Below, piece after piece: positions 35,982-46,206 of a DNA stretch of 63,256 nt. The position numbers and the translations under genes are program-made. The first letter of the stretch is position 1, and each line of letters opens with the position of its first letter. The notes beneath the pieces are model-generated. The model did not search any database. It saw only the letters and a program-made list of their open reading frames with translations, and had not been told where the DNA came from. Origin of the DNA: Noviherbaspirillum sp. Root189 (lineage in GTDB: Bacteria > Pseudomonadota > Gammaproteobacteria > Burkholderiales > Burkholderiaceae_D); contig NZ_LMHZ01000025.1 in the NCBI RefSeq assembly GCF_001428545.1, positions 1 through 63,256 of the forward strand, in the 5' to 3' direction.

Positions 35982-37088
35982 TTAATCCCGCGCTCCAAGC
36001 AGGCTTGCCTGCTGTCGCGATACTTCAGCCTCTTTCCGCACCTCTTCTCGCATCATGGGCGTCAGGACGGTAGGCCAGCCGATCATATGCTGTTCCGCGA
36101 TCTCGGCCAGTGCCGCAATCCAGGCGTGATCCTCATTGAGGCAGGGAACGTAATGAAATTCCTTGCCGCCGGCGGTCAGAAAATCCTGCTTGGCCTCCAT
36201 GGCAATTTCTTCCAGAGTTTCCAGGCAATCGCTGACAAAGCCGGGACAGATGACGTCCACGCGACGCGTACCCTCCCTTGCCAGTTTTTGCAGCGTTGGC
36301 GCGGTATAGGGCTGCAGCCATTCGGCCTTGCCAAAGCGCGACTGGAAGGTCACGACATACTGTTCCGGACCGAGCTGCAATTGCTGGGCAAGCAGACGAC
36401 CGGTTTTCTGGCATTCGCAATGGTAAGGGTCGCCGAGCATGAGGGTGCGCTTGGGAACGCCATGAAAGCTCATCACCAGCTTTTCGGGTTTGCCGTGGTT
36501 GTCCCAATGGGCGAGGATACTTTTTTTCAGCGCCTGGATATAGCCTTCGTGATCGTGGTAATGCTTGACGAAGCGGAGTTCGGGAACGTTGCGCACCTTG
36601 CTGTAATGCTTGAAAACCGCATCGAAGATCGATGCCGTGGTGGTGCCGGAATATTGCGGGTAGGCCGGTACGATCAGGATACGGTCGCAGCCATCGGCCT
36701 TTAGTTTTTCCAGCACTTCCGGCAGGCCCGGTCGACCGTAGCGCATTGCATGCGCCACTTGCACATCATGTCCGCGCTCACCGAGATAACCGCGCAGCAA
36801 ACTGGTCTGGCGCTCGGTATGCACGCGTAGCGGGGAACCATCGTTGGTCCAGATGGAGGCATATTTCGCTGCCGATTTTGACGAGCGGAAGGGCAAAATG
36901 ATGCCATTCAGAATGAACCACCACGCCGCCTTCGGAATTTCAACCACCCGTGGATCCGAGAGAAATTGCCGCAGGTAGCGGCGCACCGCCGGTGTGGTGG
37001 GTGCATCGGGCGTGCCGAGATTGACCAGCACGATGGCGGACCTGGCGATCGTGCCGTGCTTGTAGGGCGGTTCTTTGTTGGGGCGCAT
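35982..37088 (-). CDS. hemH: Ferrochelatase
   Basis: A 368-residue ferrochelatase, which inserts Fe2+ into protoporphyrin IX in the last step of heme synthesis. Landmarks are [50 protein letters not shown], the catalytic-histidine signature [12 protein letters not shown], the later [21 protein letters not shown] and [17 protein letters not shown] with a conserved Glu pair. The protein is soluble or membrane-associated at the inner face. It lies downstream of recN by 76 bases on the same strand. A HemJ-type oxidase for the preceding step is encoded at 52389. Confidence 0.96.
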   Translation of the reverse strand: MRPNKEPPYKHGTIARSAIVLVNLGTPDAPTTPAVRRYLRQFLSDPRVVEIPKAAWWFILNGIILPFRSSKSAAKYASIWTNDGSPLRVHTERQTSLLRGYLGERGHDVQVAHAMRYGRPGLPEVLEKLKADGCDRILIVPAYPQYSGTTTASIFDAVFKHYSKVRNVPELRFVKHYHDHEGYIQALKKSILAHWDNHGKPEKLVMSFHGVPKRTLMLGDPYHCECQKTGRLLAQQLQLGPEQYVVTFQSRFGKAEWLQPYTAPTLQKLAREGTRRVDVICPGFVSDCLETLEEIAMEAKQDFLTAGGKEFHYVPCLNEDHAWIAALAEIAEQHMIGWPTVLTPMMREEVRKEAEVSRQQASLLGARD

Positions 37089-37164
37089 TGTTTTTCTGGT
37101 CCAGTAATCGATCGCAATCAGTGGCGGGGCTTTGCCTCGCCTGACTTAGCTTAGCTCAGGCTGT

Positions 37165-38817
37165 TTAAGAGGCAAGCAGTTCACGTGCGTGCTTGCGCGT
37201 GGTCGCGGTGATTTCGATTCCGCCCAGCATGCGGGCAATTTCTTCGATACGTGCCTTGGCGTCGAGTGCGTCAATGCGCGACATGGTGCGACCGTCGGTG
37301 CTGCGCTTGCTGACCTGGAAATGCTGATTGGCCTGGCTGGCCACTTGCGGTAAGTGCGTCACGCAAAGTACCTGCCTGTCCTGGCCGAGGCGCTTGAGCA
37401 GACGTCCCACCACTTCGGCCACGCCGCCGCCGATACCACTGTCAACCTCGTCAAAAATCAGGGTCGGCGTCGCGGTGGCGCTTGAGGTAATCACCGAAAT
37501 CGCCAGCGAGATACGAGCGAGCTCGCCACCCGATGCCACTTTCGCCAACGGGCGTGCCGAGGTTCCCGCATGCGCCGCCACCAGGAATTCGATTTGCTCG
37601 ATACCATAGGCAGCCGGCTCGCAGGGATTCAGCGCGACTTCGAAACGTCCTCCCGCCATGCTCAGTTCCTGCATGGCCGCGGTGACCGCCTGGCTGAGCG
37701 CCGCGGCAGCCTTGGCGCGCGCCTTCGACAGCTTTTGGGCGGCGGCCAGATAGGCTTCCTTCAGTTTTTCTTCCTGCGCCCGCATCGCGTCAAGGTCGGT
37801 GGCATCCGCTAATTGTTTAAGTTGCGTCGACAAGCTCTCATATTCCTGGGGCAGATCTTCCGGTGCGACACGAAACTTGCGTGCGGTCGAATGGATGGCA
37901 TCCAGCCTGGCTTCTACGGTATGCAAGCGCACCGGATCGAGTTCGACGCGGCCAAGATAATCGTTGAGGCCGTATACCGCTTCCTGCAGCTGGATGCGTG
38001 CGGGTTCAAGCGCTTCCACAACCGGCTTGAGCGCGTTATCGATATCGGCCAGTTTGCTCAGCTTGAGCGTCAGCGAGGTAAGCTGCGACAGCATCGGGTT
38101 GGTGTCGGATTCCGAAATGATGCCGAGCGCCTCCTGCGCGCCCTCGATCAGGCTTGCCGCATGCGAGAGACGGCTGTGCTCGGTACTGATGTCGGCCCAC
38201 TCACCGGGCTTGACGGCCAACTTTTCGAGCTCGCCGACTTGCCACTCCAGGCGTTCGCGCTCCAGCAGGACGCTCTTGGCATTGGCTTCGAATTCTTCAC
38301 GCTGCCTGGCCAGTGCGCGCCAGGTCTTGTACGCCGCTGCGACCAGCCTGGCGTCGTCCAGCAAACCGGCCTGGCTGTCGAGCAGCACGCGCTGTGCGTC
38401 GTTCTTCAGCAGCGACTGGTGCGCATGCTGTCCATGGATGTCGACCAGCATTTCGCCGAGTTCACGCAATTGCGATGCGGTCGCCGAGACGCCGTTGATA
38501 TAGGCCTTGGACCGGCCTGCATTGTCGATCACGCGGCGCAACAGCACACCGCCATCATCGTCATTGCTGAACTCATGTTCGGACAACCAGGCGTCAATGT
38601 CGCCGGCACTGCTGAATTCGGCAGTGATGTCGGTTTTGCCGGCGCCTTCGCGTACGACGCTGGCATCGCCTCGCCCGCCAAGAGCCAGAGCCAGCGCGTC
38701 GATCAGGATGGATTTACCGGCGCCGGTCTCGCCAGTGAATACGGTAAAGCCGGGGGCAAATTCCAGTTCGATCGAATCGACAATGACAAAATCGCGTATC
38801 GAAAGTGTACGAAGCAT
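37165..38817 (-). CDS. recN: DNA repair protein RecN
   Basis: A 550-residue RecN, an SMC-like ATPase that acts early at DNA double-strand breaks. Walker A is GETGAGKSILIDAL near residue 30. Two long coiled-coil arms fill the middle (about 150-370). The signature LAKVASGGELARISLA and Walker B TLIFDEVDSGIGG come at the C-terminal side, followed by VLCVTHLPQVASQANQHF. In E. coli recN is strongly SOS-induced, but I could not find a CTGT-N8-ACAG box in the 128 bases upstream here. It follows nadK on the same strand. Confidence 0.95.
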   Translation of the reverse strand: MLRTLSIRDFVIVDSIELEFAPGFTVFTGETGAGKSILIDALALALGGRGDASVVREGAGKTDITAEFSSAGDIDAWLSEHEFSNDDDGGVLLRRVIDNAGRSKAYINGVSATASQLRELGEMLVDIHGQHAHQSLLKNDAQRVLLDSQAGLLDDARLVAAAYKTWRALARQREEFEANAKSVLLERERLEWQVGELEKLAVKPGEWADISTEHSRLSHAASLIEGAQEALGIISESDTNPMLSQLTSLTLKLSKLADIDNALKPVVEALEPARIQLQEAVYGLNDYLGRVELDPVRLHTVEARLDAIHSTARKFRVAPEDLPQEYESLSTQLKQLADATDLDAMRAQEEKLKEAYLAAAQKLSKARAKAAAALSQAVTAAMQELSMAGGRFEVALNPCEPAAYGIEQIEFLVAAHAGTSARPLAKVASGGELARISLAISVITSSATATPTLIFDEVDSGIGGGVAEVVGRLLKRLGQDRQVLCVTHLPQVASQANQHFQVSKRSTDGRTMSRIDALDAKARIEEIARMLGGIEITATTRKHARELLAS

Positions 38818-38945
38818 GGTTATTTCTAATATAAGAGTCGCGGCAATACAAAACCTCGGGACAATGACAGCTGCACCGCCGCTGGCAGGTGTGGCGCCGT
38901 TCCCTGGCCTGGTTCACCGTGGTTGATTGGTCCCGTGGCAAGGCG

Positions 38946-39863
38946 CTATTTTAACTTCCCCGTGACCGAGGGATATTCGTTCCAGTGCAGCTTTTCGCGC
39001 AGGGTGTCGTAATAACTCCAACCCTGCGGATGCAGGAAGGTAATGGTGTGGGCAGAGCGCCGGATCACAATCCGGTCGTGATGCTGCAGGCTGGCCAGGG
39101 ATTGCATGTCGAAATTGACACTCACTTCGCGCCCGCCCACGATCTCAATCACGATATTGCTTGACTCGGGGACAACGATGGGCCGGTTGGACAAGGCATG
39201 CGGCGCAATCGGCACCAGCGCCAGGCCGGAAAGGCTGGGATGCAGCAAAGGCCCGCCTGCCGACAATGCGTAAGCAGTGGAACCGGTCGGAGTGGAAACA
39301 ATCAGACCGTCTGAACGCTGGTTGTACATGAAGCGCCCATCCACCTCGACCTTTAGCTCAACCATGCCGGTTGTCGGTCCGCGCGCCACGACAATGTCAT
39401 TGAACGCCAGTGCATGAAAAATCTGCTGTCCGTCGCGGAACACCGTGCCTTCGAGCAGGCTGCGCTGTTCCGACTCGAGATTGCCGCGCAACATTTCCGA
39501 CAGGACCGCAATCATGCTGTCCTGGGAAATGTCGGTCATGAAGCCAAGGCGTCCCTGGTTGATACCGATCAGGGGGACGTGGTAAGGCGCAAGCTGGCGC
39601 GCAATGCCCAGCATGGTACCGTCGCCGCCGAGGACAATGGCAACATCGGCCTTCTGGCCGATCTCCTGAGCGGTCATGGATTCCACCGCCGGCATGCCGA
39701 CGTTGCGGGCGGTTTCTGCTTCGAGAACGACATGGTGCCCCTTGTCAAGAAGGAAGCTCGCGATGTCGGACAAGGACTGCTCGATCCCGGCGGCCATGTA
39801 TTTGCCGATGACGGCAATGGTCCGGAAGGCAAGCGGTCTGGTAGGAGGCGTGATCGGCAACAT
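38946..39863 (-). CDS. nadK: NAD kinase
   Basis: A 305-residue NAD kinase making NADP from NAD and ATP. Key motifs are the catalytic GGDGT in [27 protein letters not shown], the NAD-contact FNDIVVARG and the [22 protein letters not shown] block. The ATG at 39863 begins a standard N-terminus ([12 protein letters not shown]); a longer in-frame start adds unrelated residues. It is divergent from the HAD hydrolase at 39968 across 104 bases. The order nadK-hrcA in divergent arrangement is frequent in Betaproteobacteria. Confidence 0.96.
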   Translation of the reverse strand: MLPITPPTRPLAFRTIAVIGKYMAAGIEQSLSDIASFLLDKGHHVVLEAETARNVGMPAVESMTAQEIGQKADVAIVLGGDGTMLGIARQLAPYHVPLIGINQGRLGFMTDISQDSMIAVLSEMLRGNLESEQRSLLEGTVFRDGQQIFHALAFNDIVVARGPTTGMVELKVEVDGRFMYNQRSDGLIVSTPTGSTAYALSAGGPLLHPSLSGLALVPIAPHALSNRPIVVPESSNIVIEIVGGREVSVNFDMQSLASLQHHDRIVIRRSAHTITFLHPQGWSYYDTLREKLHWNEYPSVTGKLK

Positions 39864-39967
39864 GCTGGAGATTAGACCATAATTTCGTAAGCTGAGACAG
39901 GAAGCGCCGTCAGGCCGCCTGGTCAATTTCCGTAAAACCCTGTTGAAACCTGAATCCCGGACGCCAT

Positions 39968-40669
39968 ATGTCAGTTATTAAAGCCGTGCTGTTTGATTTG
40001 GACGATACCCTTTGGCCTATCGTGCCTGTCATCAAGCGTGCGGAAAACCTGTTGTTTGAATGGTTGCAGGCCAACGTGCCGACGGTGGCTGCTCGCGTGT
40101 CGATCGATGGCATGCGGGCGCGCCGGCAGATGCTGATGGAAACCGATCCGGTGTATCAGCTGGACTTGCGGGCACTGCGGCATGCGGTGCTGAAAGAGGC
40201 ATTCATGGAAGCTGGCGAGGAACTTTCCCTGGTCGACGAAGCGATGCATGTGTTTTCACGGGCGCGCAACGAAGTGCCGTTGTTTCCGGAGGTCGAGCCG
40301 ACCTTGCGCGGATTGCGCGAACGCTATGCGCTGGCCTCGGTATCGAATGGCGTGTCGGATCTGAAGGCCATCGGTATTGCGCACTTGTTCGACGCTACCA
40401 TTGCCGCGCACAGTTTCGGTTTGGCCAAGCCGGACGCCGCAATTTTCCATGCAGCCTGTGAAGCACTCAATGTTGCGCCTGGTGAAGCCGTTTATGTTGG
40501 CGACGATCCGCGACTTGACGTCGATGGCGCACAAAAAGCCGGACTGCGCGCCGTGTGGATGAATCGCAAGGAATTGCAGCCGTTGCGGCCACTGCCGCAA
40601 GGAATCACGCCCGATGCGGAGTGTTCCAATCTGGTCGAACTTGACCACTGGCTGCAACAACTGCGGTAA
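39968..40669 (+). CDS. HAD-superfamily hydrolase (subfamily IA)
   Basis: A 233-residue haloacid-dehalogenase-type hydrolase. Motif I is [17 protein letters not shown], motif II is [15 protein letters not shown], motif III is the Lys in [20 protein letters not shown], and motif IV is [27 protein letters not shown] helical cap lies between motifs I and II. Relatives include phosphoglycolate and FMN/5'-nucleotide phosphatases; the substrate here is unknown. It lies 83 bases upstream of hrcA on the same strand. Confidence 0.9.
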   Translation: MSVIKAVLFDLDDTLWPIVPVIKRAENLLFEWLQANVPTVAARVSIDGMRARRQMLMETDPVYQLDLRALRHAVLKEAFMEAGEELSLVDEAMHVFSRARNEVPLFPEVEPTLRGLRERYALASVSNGVSDLKAIGIAHLFDATIAAHSFGLAKPDAAIFHAACEALNVAPGEAVYVGDDPRLDVDGAQKAGLRAVWMNRKELQPLRPLPQGITPDAECSNLVELDHWLQQLR

Positions 40670-40752
40670 AACTCTGATAACAATCAAGTTTTTCTGGCTC
40701 CGGATGGCAACAGAAAGTGGCACGGGCGGTCCGGCGTCGTTAGAATAACCGT

Positions 40753-41775
40753 ATGCAACTCGATAATCGCGCACAAACTTTACTGAAAGCACTGGTCGAA
40801 CGGTATATCGCCGACGGTCAACCGGTCGGTTCACGTGCACTTTCCAAGATCTCGGGACTGGACCTGTCACCGGCGACTATCCGCAACATCATGGCGGACC
40901 TGGAAGAGATGGGTTTCGTCGCGAGTCCGCACACCTCGGCCGGTCGCATTCCGACGCCGCGTGGCTACCGGATGTTCGTTGACACCTTGCTGACCGTGCA
41001 AGCCATCGACGAATCGACGGTCGAAGCAAGAATGCAAAAACAGCTGCAGCTGAAGTCCCCGCAAAAGATCATTTCCAACGCGGCGCAGATCCTGTCATCG
41101 TTGTCGCAGTTCGCCGGCGTGGTGATGACGCCACGTCATGAATCGATTTTCCAGCAGATCGAGTTTCTCCGCCTGTCCGAGAAGCGCATCCTGCTGGTCA
41201 TCGTGGCGCCGAATGGCGAAGTGCAGAATCGACTGCTGCTGACCGATGTCGATTACACACCATCCCAACTCATCCAGGCCGGCAACTATATTAACCAGCA
41301 TTTCGCCGGATTGAGTTTCGATGAGATTCGCAACCGCATTCAAAACGAGCTGCGCCAGCTGCGCGACGACATGACGCGCCTGATGCAGGCCGCCGTAGAA
41401 GCCGGAAGCGACGCCATGTCGGACAATAGCGAAGATGTGGTGATTTCCGGTGAGCGCAATCTGCTCAGCGTCACCGACCTTGCCTCCAACATGACTTCAT
41501 TGCGCAAGTTGTTTGACCTGTTCGAACAAAAGACCAGCCTGATGCAATTGCTCGATGTGTCGAGCAAGGCGGCTGGCGTACAGATTTTCATTGGCGGCGA
41601 CTCGCAGTTGCTGCCGGTCGACGACATGAGCGTGGTTACCGCGCCATATGAAGTGAATGGCAAGATTGTCGGCACACTGGGCGTGATCGGCCCGACACGC
41701 ATGGCGTATGAACGGGTGATTCCGCTGGTCGACATTACGGCAAAGCTGTTGTCCAATGCACTCAGTCACACCTGA
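40753..41775 (+). CDS. hrcA: Heat-inducible transcription repressor HrcA
   Basis: A 340-residue HrcA, the repressor that binds CIRCE operators of groE- and dnaK-type operons and needs GroEL to fold. The N-terminal winged helix is seen in [47 protein letters not shown] followed by [20 protein letters not shown], and the GAF-like and C-terminal dimer parts follow ([40 protein letters not shown]). No CIRCE element is seen before grpE, dnaK or hrcA, so its targets (usually groESL) are outside this window. Confidence 0.95.
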   Translation: MQLDNRAQTLLKALVERYIADGQPVGSRALSKISGLDLSPATIRNIMADLEEMGFVASPHTSAGRIPTPRGYRMFVDTLLTVQAIDESTVEARMQKQLQLKSPQKIISNAAQILSSLSQFAGVVMTPRHESIFQQIEFLRLSEKRILLVIVAPNGEVQNRLLLTDVDYTPSQLIQAGNYINQHFAGLSFDEIRNRIQNELRQLRDDMTRLMQAAVEAGSDAMSDNSEDVVISGERNLLSVTDLASNMTSLRKLFDLFEQKTSLMQLLDVSSKAAGVQIFIGGDSQLLPVDDMSVVTAPYEVNGKIVGTLGVIGPTRMAYERVIPLVDITAKLLSNALSHT

Positions 41776-41852
41776 ATTAAAACTGATTAAAACCTACCCA
41801 GGCAACCGGTCAGACAACTGCCCGCCGGCGGAGGTCAGCCCTGCAACGGGCT

Positions 41853-42242
41853 TCAGCCCATCATCAATTCCGCAACTGATTTGCTGTTGGCCGCGTCGAG
41901 TTTGACAAACTGCAGACCGACGCGAAAGCCGTCATTGCCGCTCAGAATACTGTAAATAACTTTCGCCGGGCCCATCACGCGAACGGTTTTCCCGTTCAGC
42001 GGCGCTTCAAATCCCACCGTACATTCCTGACCGGGCCGCAGTTGCTCCCCGAGCATCAGGCTTAAACCACCAAGGGAAATATCGAGCGTGCGCGCGCGCA
42101 TGGGGCTGGCGCCGGGAAGGACAACAATGGCCGGGCAGCGCAGGATCTTGCGCGGAAAACTTCTTGGTTCAGCAGGCATGGGGCGAGCAGCGGAAGTGAC
42201 GTGGCCGGAACGCTTTTGTGGCGCGGACGGGACATCGTTCAT
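41853..42242 (-). CDS. PilZ-domain protein
   Basis: A 129-residue single-domain PilZ protein. After a basic, Pro-rich leader of about 28 residues come the c-di-GMP-binding motifs: RKILR (RxxxR type) and, about 20 residues later, DISLGG (the D/N-x-S-x-x-G motif), followed by the beta-barrel with GFEAPLNGKTVRVMGPAKVIYS and GFRVGLQFVKLD. Both motifs are intact, so it should bind c-di-GMP. Such proteins regulate motility, pili or surface polysaccharide. It is a lone leftward gene between hrcA and fur. A small diguanylate cyclase is encoded at 56455. Confidence 0.9.
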   Translation of the reverse strand: MNDVPSAPQKRSGHVTSAARPMPAEPRSFPRKILRCPAIVVLPGASPMRARTLDISLGGLSLMLGEQLRPGQECTVGFEAPLNGKTVRVMGPAKVIYSILSGNDGFRVGLQFVKLDAANSKSVAELMMG

Positions 42243-42315
42243 GAAAGCGCGAAGCCTTGGCAGTTGTGGCGACGCGCGAGAAAAATGTTAGCAACGACAA
42301 TGCTTTACCAATTCT

Positions 42316-42747
42316 TTATCGGTTCCGGTGCGGACAGTCGGTCTTGGTGCAATGGCCGTACAGCGCAAGCGCGTGCTCGGCAATGTTGAAACCACGGTCC
42401 CGGGCAACGCTTTGCTGGCGCTTTTCGATTTCCTCGTCAAAGAACTCTTCGACCCGGCCGCAATCCAGACAGACCAGATGGTCATGGTGCGAGCCTTCGT
42501 TCAGTTCAAACACGGCCTTGCCGGTCTCGAAATGATTACGATGTAACAAGCCGGCCTGTTCGAACTGGGTCAGCACGCGGTAAACCGTTGCCAGACCGAC
42601 ATCCATGTTCTCGGTCAGCAAAATCTTGTACACATCTTCGGCGCTGAGATGCCTTACCGTGCTGTTCTGAAAAATATCGAGGATTTTGAGCCGCGGCAGG
42701 GTTGCTTTGAGGCCGCTTGCTTTCAGCTCGTTAGGATTGCTAGGCAT
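42316..42747 (-). CDS. fur: Ferric uptake regulator Fur
   Basis: A 143-residue Fur, the iron-sensing repressor. The winged helix ([32 protein letters not shown] ... [24 protein letters not shown]) is followed by the metal-binding region [32 protein letters not shown] and a second Cys pair CTKTDC near the end. The ATG at 42747 matches the family start; the much longer frame upstream is antisense to bamE. It is divergent from bamE across 76 bases, an arrangement common in Betaproteobacteria. No clear Fur box was found in that gap. Confidence 0.96.
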   Translation of the reverse strand: MPSNPNELKASGLKATLPRLKILDIFQNSTVRHLSAEDVYKILLTENMDVGLATVYRVLTQFEQAGLLHRNHFETGKAVFELNEGSHHDHLVCLDCGRVEEFFDEEIEKRQQSVARDRGFNIAEHALALYGHCTKTDCPHRNR

Positions 42748-42823
42748 GTTGTTAGTCGGAATCGGGTTATCTGCTTTATCATATAGCGTTTCGGCCCAAT
42801 TGCTCAATGAATTGAGACCCACT

Positions 42824-43447
42824 ATGCGAATGTTGTCTGTATTACCCGATCGTACACCAGCCTTTGGCAGTACGTTGCTTCTGGCGCTCGCCGCCTGCCT
42901 GGCCGGATGCGCATCCAAGAATCCCCTGATGGAAGAACCGGCAGCGCCCGTCGCGGCCAGCAAGCCCGCCCAAGCCGCGCCCGCAGCAGCCAGTGCCGCT
43001 CCTGCGCCTGCGGCAACAACAGCATCGACAGATTCCGCAGTATCCACCGTATCCAAAGCCGAAGGTCCGACTTCCGGTGTAAAGACCACTGCCCCGACCG
43101 GCGTCCGGCGCTTTCTCGGCATATTTTCGCCTTACCGGGTTGACGTTCAGCAAGGCAATTTCGTTTCCCGCGAAATGGTGGCGCAGATCAAGGAAGGCAT
43201 GCAGCGCCCCGAAGGCGTTACACGCGACCAGGTCAAGTTCGTTCTTGGAACGCCGCTTCTGACCGACATCTTCCATGAGGACCGCTGGGATTATGTATTC
43301 CACCTCAAGAAGCGTACCGGCGAAGTCATCTCCAGCCGTGTCACCGCTTTCTTCAAGGACAACCGCCTGGTTAACATCGACGGTGACACCTTGCCGACGG
43401 AAGAAGAATATCTTGCATTCATCGCCGGCACCAAATCGGCCAAATAA
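42824..43447 (+). CDS. bamE: Outer-membrane assembly lipoprotein BamE
   Basis: A 207-residue BamE (SmpA), the small lipoprotein of the BAM complex that inserts outer-membrane barrels. The signal peptide ends in the lipobox LAGC (Cys29; Cys25 is a less likely alternative). A roughly 50-residue Ala/Pro/Ser/Thr-rich linker follows, and then the BamE domain from about residue 95: [53 protein letters not shown]. coli BamE has only about 113 residues; the excess is mostly the linker. It is divergent from fur and 12 bases upstream of dapB. Confidence 0.92.
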   Translation: MRMLSVLPDRTPAFGSTLLLALAACLAGCASKNPLMEEPAAPVAASKPAQAAPAAASAAPAPAATTASTDSAVSTVSKAEGPTSGVKTTAPTGVRRFLGIFSPYRVDVQQGNFVSREMVAQIKEGMQRPEGVTRDQVKFVLGTPLLTDIFHEDRWDYVFHLKKRTGEVISSRVTAFFKDNRLVNIDGDTLPTEEEYLAFIAGTKSAK

Positions 43448-43459
43448 TCTAATTCAATC

Positions 43460-44263
43460 ATGAGCCAACTTAAAATCGCCGTTGCAGGCGCCTCCGGCCG
43501 CATGGGCCGCATGCTGATTGAGACCATACAGAATGCGGACGACGCTGTTCTCGCCGGCGCGCTTGATGTGCCGTCGTCGCCGGGCGTGGGCACCGACGCA
43601 GCCGCCTTCCTTGGCAAGCCGGCCAATGTCGCCATTCAGTCAGACCTCGCCGCCGGGCTTGCGAATGCCGAATTCCTGATTGACTTCACCCGCCCGGAAG
43701 GCACGTTGAAGCACCTCGAATACTGCGCTGCGCATGGCATCAAGCTCATCATCGGCACGACCGGTTTCGACGAGGCCGGCAAGGCCGCGATCGCGGCCGC
43801 GGCGGAAAAGACCGCCATCGTGTTCGCGCCCAACATGAGCGTCGGTGTCAATGTCACGCTCAAGTTGCTGCAAATGGCAGCCAAGAGTTTTTCCCACGGC
43901 TACGACATTGAAATCATCGAAGCGCATCACCGCCACAAGGTTGACGCGCCGTCCGGCACGGCACTCAAGATGGGTGAAGTGATCGCCGAATCGCTTGGCC
44001 GCAACCTCGACGATGTTGCCGTTTATGCACGCGAAGGCGTGACTGGCGAACGCGATCCTTCATCGATCGGGTTTGCGACCATCCGTGGGGGCGATATTGT
44101 CGGCGATCATACGGTCCTGTTTGCGGGTACCGGGGAACGTATCGAAATCACGCACAAGTCATCCAGCCGCATGAGCTATGCGCATGGCAGCCTGCGTGCC
44201 GCACGCTTTTTGGCGGACAAGAAAACCGGCTTGTACGACATGCAGGCTGTGCTCGGACTCTGA
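43460..44263 (+). CDS. dapB: 4-hydroxy-tetrahydrodipicolinate reductase
   Basis: A 267-residue DapB of the lysine/diaminopimelate pathway, reducing hydroxy-tetrahydrodipicolinate with NAD(P)H. The Rossmann start is [16 protein letters not shown], then [30 protein letters not shown] and the catalytic signature [20 protein letters not shown]-terminal [15 protein letters not shown] is typical. It follows bamE by 12 bases, and tonB follows after 24 bases, so all may share one transcript. Confidence 0.97.
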   Translation: MSQLKIAVAGASGRMGRMLIETIQNADDAVLAGALDVPSSPGVGTDAAAFLGKPANVAIQSDLAAGLANAEFLIDFTRPEGTLKHLEYCAAHGIKLIIGTTGFDEAGKAAIAAAAEKTAIVFAPNMSVGVNVTLKLLQMAAKSFSHGYDIEIIEAHHRHKVDAPSGTALKMGEVIAESLGRNLDDVAVYAREGVTGERDPSSIGFATIRGGDIVGDHTVLFAGTGERIEITHKSSSRMSYAHGSLRAARFLADKKTGLYDMQAVLGL

Positions 44264-44287
44264 CCAATCTGTAAATGATTACCGCAG

Positions 44288-45043
44288 ATGGACACCGATA
44301 CCCGAAAACGATCGGCATCGGTGCTCCCTGCGGTTGCCACCCTGCTGCTCCATGTCGCGCTGATCGGCGTCGTCGTCACCGGACTGGGCAACAAGCCCAA
44401 ACCGAAGTCGCCGCCCAAACCGCTCGAGGTAACGCTGCTGCAGGCGCCAACACCGCCAGCGCCCCTGCCCGTGATGGCTGAGCCTGCGCCAACGGTATCG
44501 CCTGCGCCTCCGTCCCTGCCCTCGCCCTCGCCTCCACCAGAAAAACCGCCCGAAAAGCGACGTCCCGTGCCTAAGCCCCGCGTCGAACGCAAACCGGCAC
44601 CGAAGCCTTTACCACCGCCGCGCGAAGTACCGCGTACGCAGGCACCGGATGTCACTTTCGACGCCAGGCCGACACCGTCCAGTTCCAGTGCCGTCACAAC
44701 GCCGCCTGCCCCTCCGCCGCCACCCGCTCCGGTCGCTGCCGCCGCGCCTGTCGCCAGGACACCCGTATCGATACCGGCGCGCTATGCTGCCAGCAACCGC
44801 AAGCCGGAATACCCGCGTATGTCGCGGCAAATGGAGGAAGAAGGCACGGTGGTGCTCAGGGTCTTCGTCCAGGCCGATGGCAGTGCCGGCACGGTCGAGA
44901 TCCGGACATCAAGCGGCTTCCCCTTGCTCGACCAGTCAGCCAGGAACGCGGTCCAGTCATGGCGCTTTGAACCAGCCACAAGCGACGGCAAGCCAGTCGG
45001 CGAATGGTTTCTGATCCCTATTCCGTTTAAACTCCAGAACTAG
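44288..45043 (+). CDS. tonB: TonB family energy transducer
   Basis: A 251-residue TonB. The N-terminus has a single membrane anchor (VLPAVATLLLHVALIGVVV), followed by a long proline-rich spacer (about residues 40-165, with PPKPLEV, PPPEKPPEKRRPVPKPR and PPAPPPPPAP) that spans the periplasm, and a C-terminal domain with NRKPEYPRMSRQMEEEGTVVLRVFV and SGFPLLDQSARNAVQSWRFEPA. It passes inner-membrane proton-motive energy to outer-membrane receptors with ExbB and ExbD, encoded directly downstream. No receptor gene is near. Confidence 0.92.
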   Translation: MDTDTRKRSASVLPAVATLLLHVALIGVVVTGLGNKPKPKSPPKPLEVTLLQAPTPPAPLPVMAEPAPTVSPAPPSLPSPSPPPEKPPEKRRPVPKPRVERKPAPKPLPPPREVPRTQAPDVTFDARPTPSSSSAVTTPPAPPPPPAPVAAAAPVARTPVSIPARYAASNRKPEYPRMSRQMEEEGTVVLRVFVQADGSAGTVEIRTSSGFPLLDQSARNAVQSWRFEPATSDGKPVGEWFLIPIPFKLQN

Positions 45044-45081
45044 TCTCAAACTGGCTCCAATTTCACACATACATCATTACC

Positions 45082-45759
45082 ATGAACGAAACTCTCGGAT
45101 TCGCGCATTACTGGGCTCAAGGCGACGCGGTTACCCATTCGGTGGCCTACCTGCTGCTGCTGATGTCGGTGATCAGCTGGTACTACATTTTTTCGAAGGC
45201 CTGGAGTTCATGGCGGATACGCAGGAGCGCCGGCGCGCTCGACGGCTTCTGGAAAGCGCCGACCCTGCCCGACGCGATTGCGATTGTGAAGAACGCCGAC
45301 AGCGAAGACGTCTATGCGCCGCTCGCGGTGCAAAGCGCCGAGGCTGCCAATGTGACGGCCCAGGCCGGCTCGCTCAATGCGACGGTTGATCCCAGCGAAT
45401 TGATCACGCGCACCCTGCGACAGGAAATCAACCGGGTCTCGGCCCGCCTGGAAAGCGGCCTGACCCTGCTGGCCTCGGTCGGCTCCACCGCTCCCTTCGT
45501 CGGCCTGTTCGGCACCGTGTGGGGCATTTACCATGCGCTGGTGGCGGTATCGTCAGCCGGCACGGTACAGATCGACAAGGTGGCCGGACCGGTCGGCGAA
45601 GCGCTGATCATGACGGCGCTCGGGCTGGTCGTGGCGATTCCGGCGGTGCTTGCGTATAACACGTTCACCCGCGTCAATCGTGTTACCCTCGCAGAACTTG
45701 ATGCCTTCGCACATGACCTGCATGCCTACCTGACCACCGGCGCGCGCGTCGGCAAGTAA
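45082..45759 (+). CDS. exbB: Biopolymer transporter ExbB
   Basis: A 225-residue inner-membrane protein of the MotA/TolQ/ExbB family, with three transmembrane helices (near 19-40, 130-150 and 170-190). The conserved core is LLASVGSTAPFVGLFGTVWGIYHAL and VGEALIMTALGLVVAIPAVLAYN. With ExbD it forms the proton-driven motor for TonB. It follows tonB by 38 bases and precedes exbD by 20 bases. TolQ is the alternative, but no other tol genes are present and a TonB precedes it. Confidence 0.93.
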   Translation: MNETLGFAHYWAQGDAVTHSVAYLLLLMSVISWYYIFSKAWSSWRIRRSAGALDGFWKAPTLPDAIAIVKNADSEDVYAPLAVQSAEAANVTAQAGSLNATVDPSELITRTLRQEINRVSARLESGLTLLASVGSTAPFVGLFGTVWGIYHALVAVSSAGTVQIDKVAGPVGEALIMTALGLVVAIPAVLAYNTFTRVNRVTLAELDAFAHDLHAYLTTGARVGK

Positions 45760-45779
45760 CCGCTAGCGGAGCAAAACCC

Positions 45780-46202
45780 ATGGCATTCGGCGGATTCAAC
45801 GACGACAAAAAACAAGCTCCGATGGCCGACATCAACGTTACCCCGATGGTCGACGTGATGCTGGTGCTATTGGTGATTTTCATTATTACGGCGCCGCTGT
45901 TTACGCATTCGATCAAGCTGGATTTGCCGAATGCCCAGTCGACCGCCGCCCCGGAAAAGCCGGAAACGATTTCCCTGTCCATTGACGGCGAAGGAAAGAT
46001 TTTCTGGAACAACGACCCGATCGAGCAGCAGGAACTCGGCAACCGGCTCGCTGTCGCAGCAAAGAAGCAGCCGCAGCCGGAATTGCAGCTGCGCGCCGAC
46101 AAATCCACCCGGTACGAAATCATTGCGCAGGTCATGTCCACGGCCCAGACCAACGGCATGACCAAGATGGGTTTCGTCACCGACTCCAAAGAGAAACCCT
46201 AA
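45780..46202 (+). CDS. exbD: Biopolymer transporter ExbD
   Basis: A 140-residue ExbD with one N-terminal membrane helix and a periplasmic domain. The start PMADINVTPMVDVMLVLLVIFIITAPLFTHSIKLDLP contains the functionally essential membrane Asp. The C-terminal part (LQLRADKSTRYEIIAQVMSTAQTNGMTKMGFVTD) is typical. It works with ExbB to drive TonB. The barstar-like gene starts 4 bases after its stop. Confidence 0.94.
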   Translation: MAFGGFNDDKKQAPMADINVTPMVDVMLVLLVIFIITAPLFTHSIKLDLPNAQSTAAPEKPETISLSIDGEGKIFWNNDPIEQQELGNRLAVAAKKQPQPELQLRADKSTRYEIIAQVMSTAQTNGMTKMGFVTDSKEKP

Positions 46203-46206
46203 CCAG

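Noticed and set aside
42748-42823. Fur box between fur and bamE
   Set aside because: The AT-rich stretch has only fragments of GATAATGATAATC and no inverted repeat of sufficient length.
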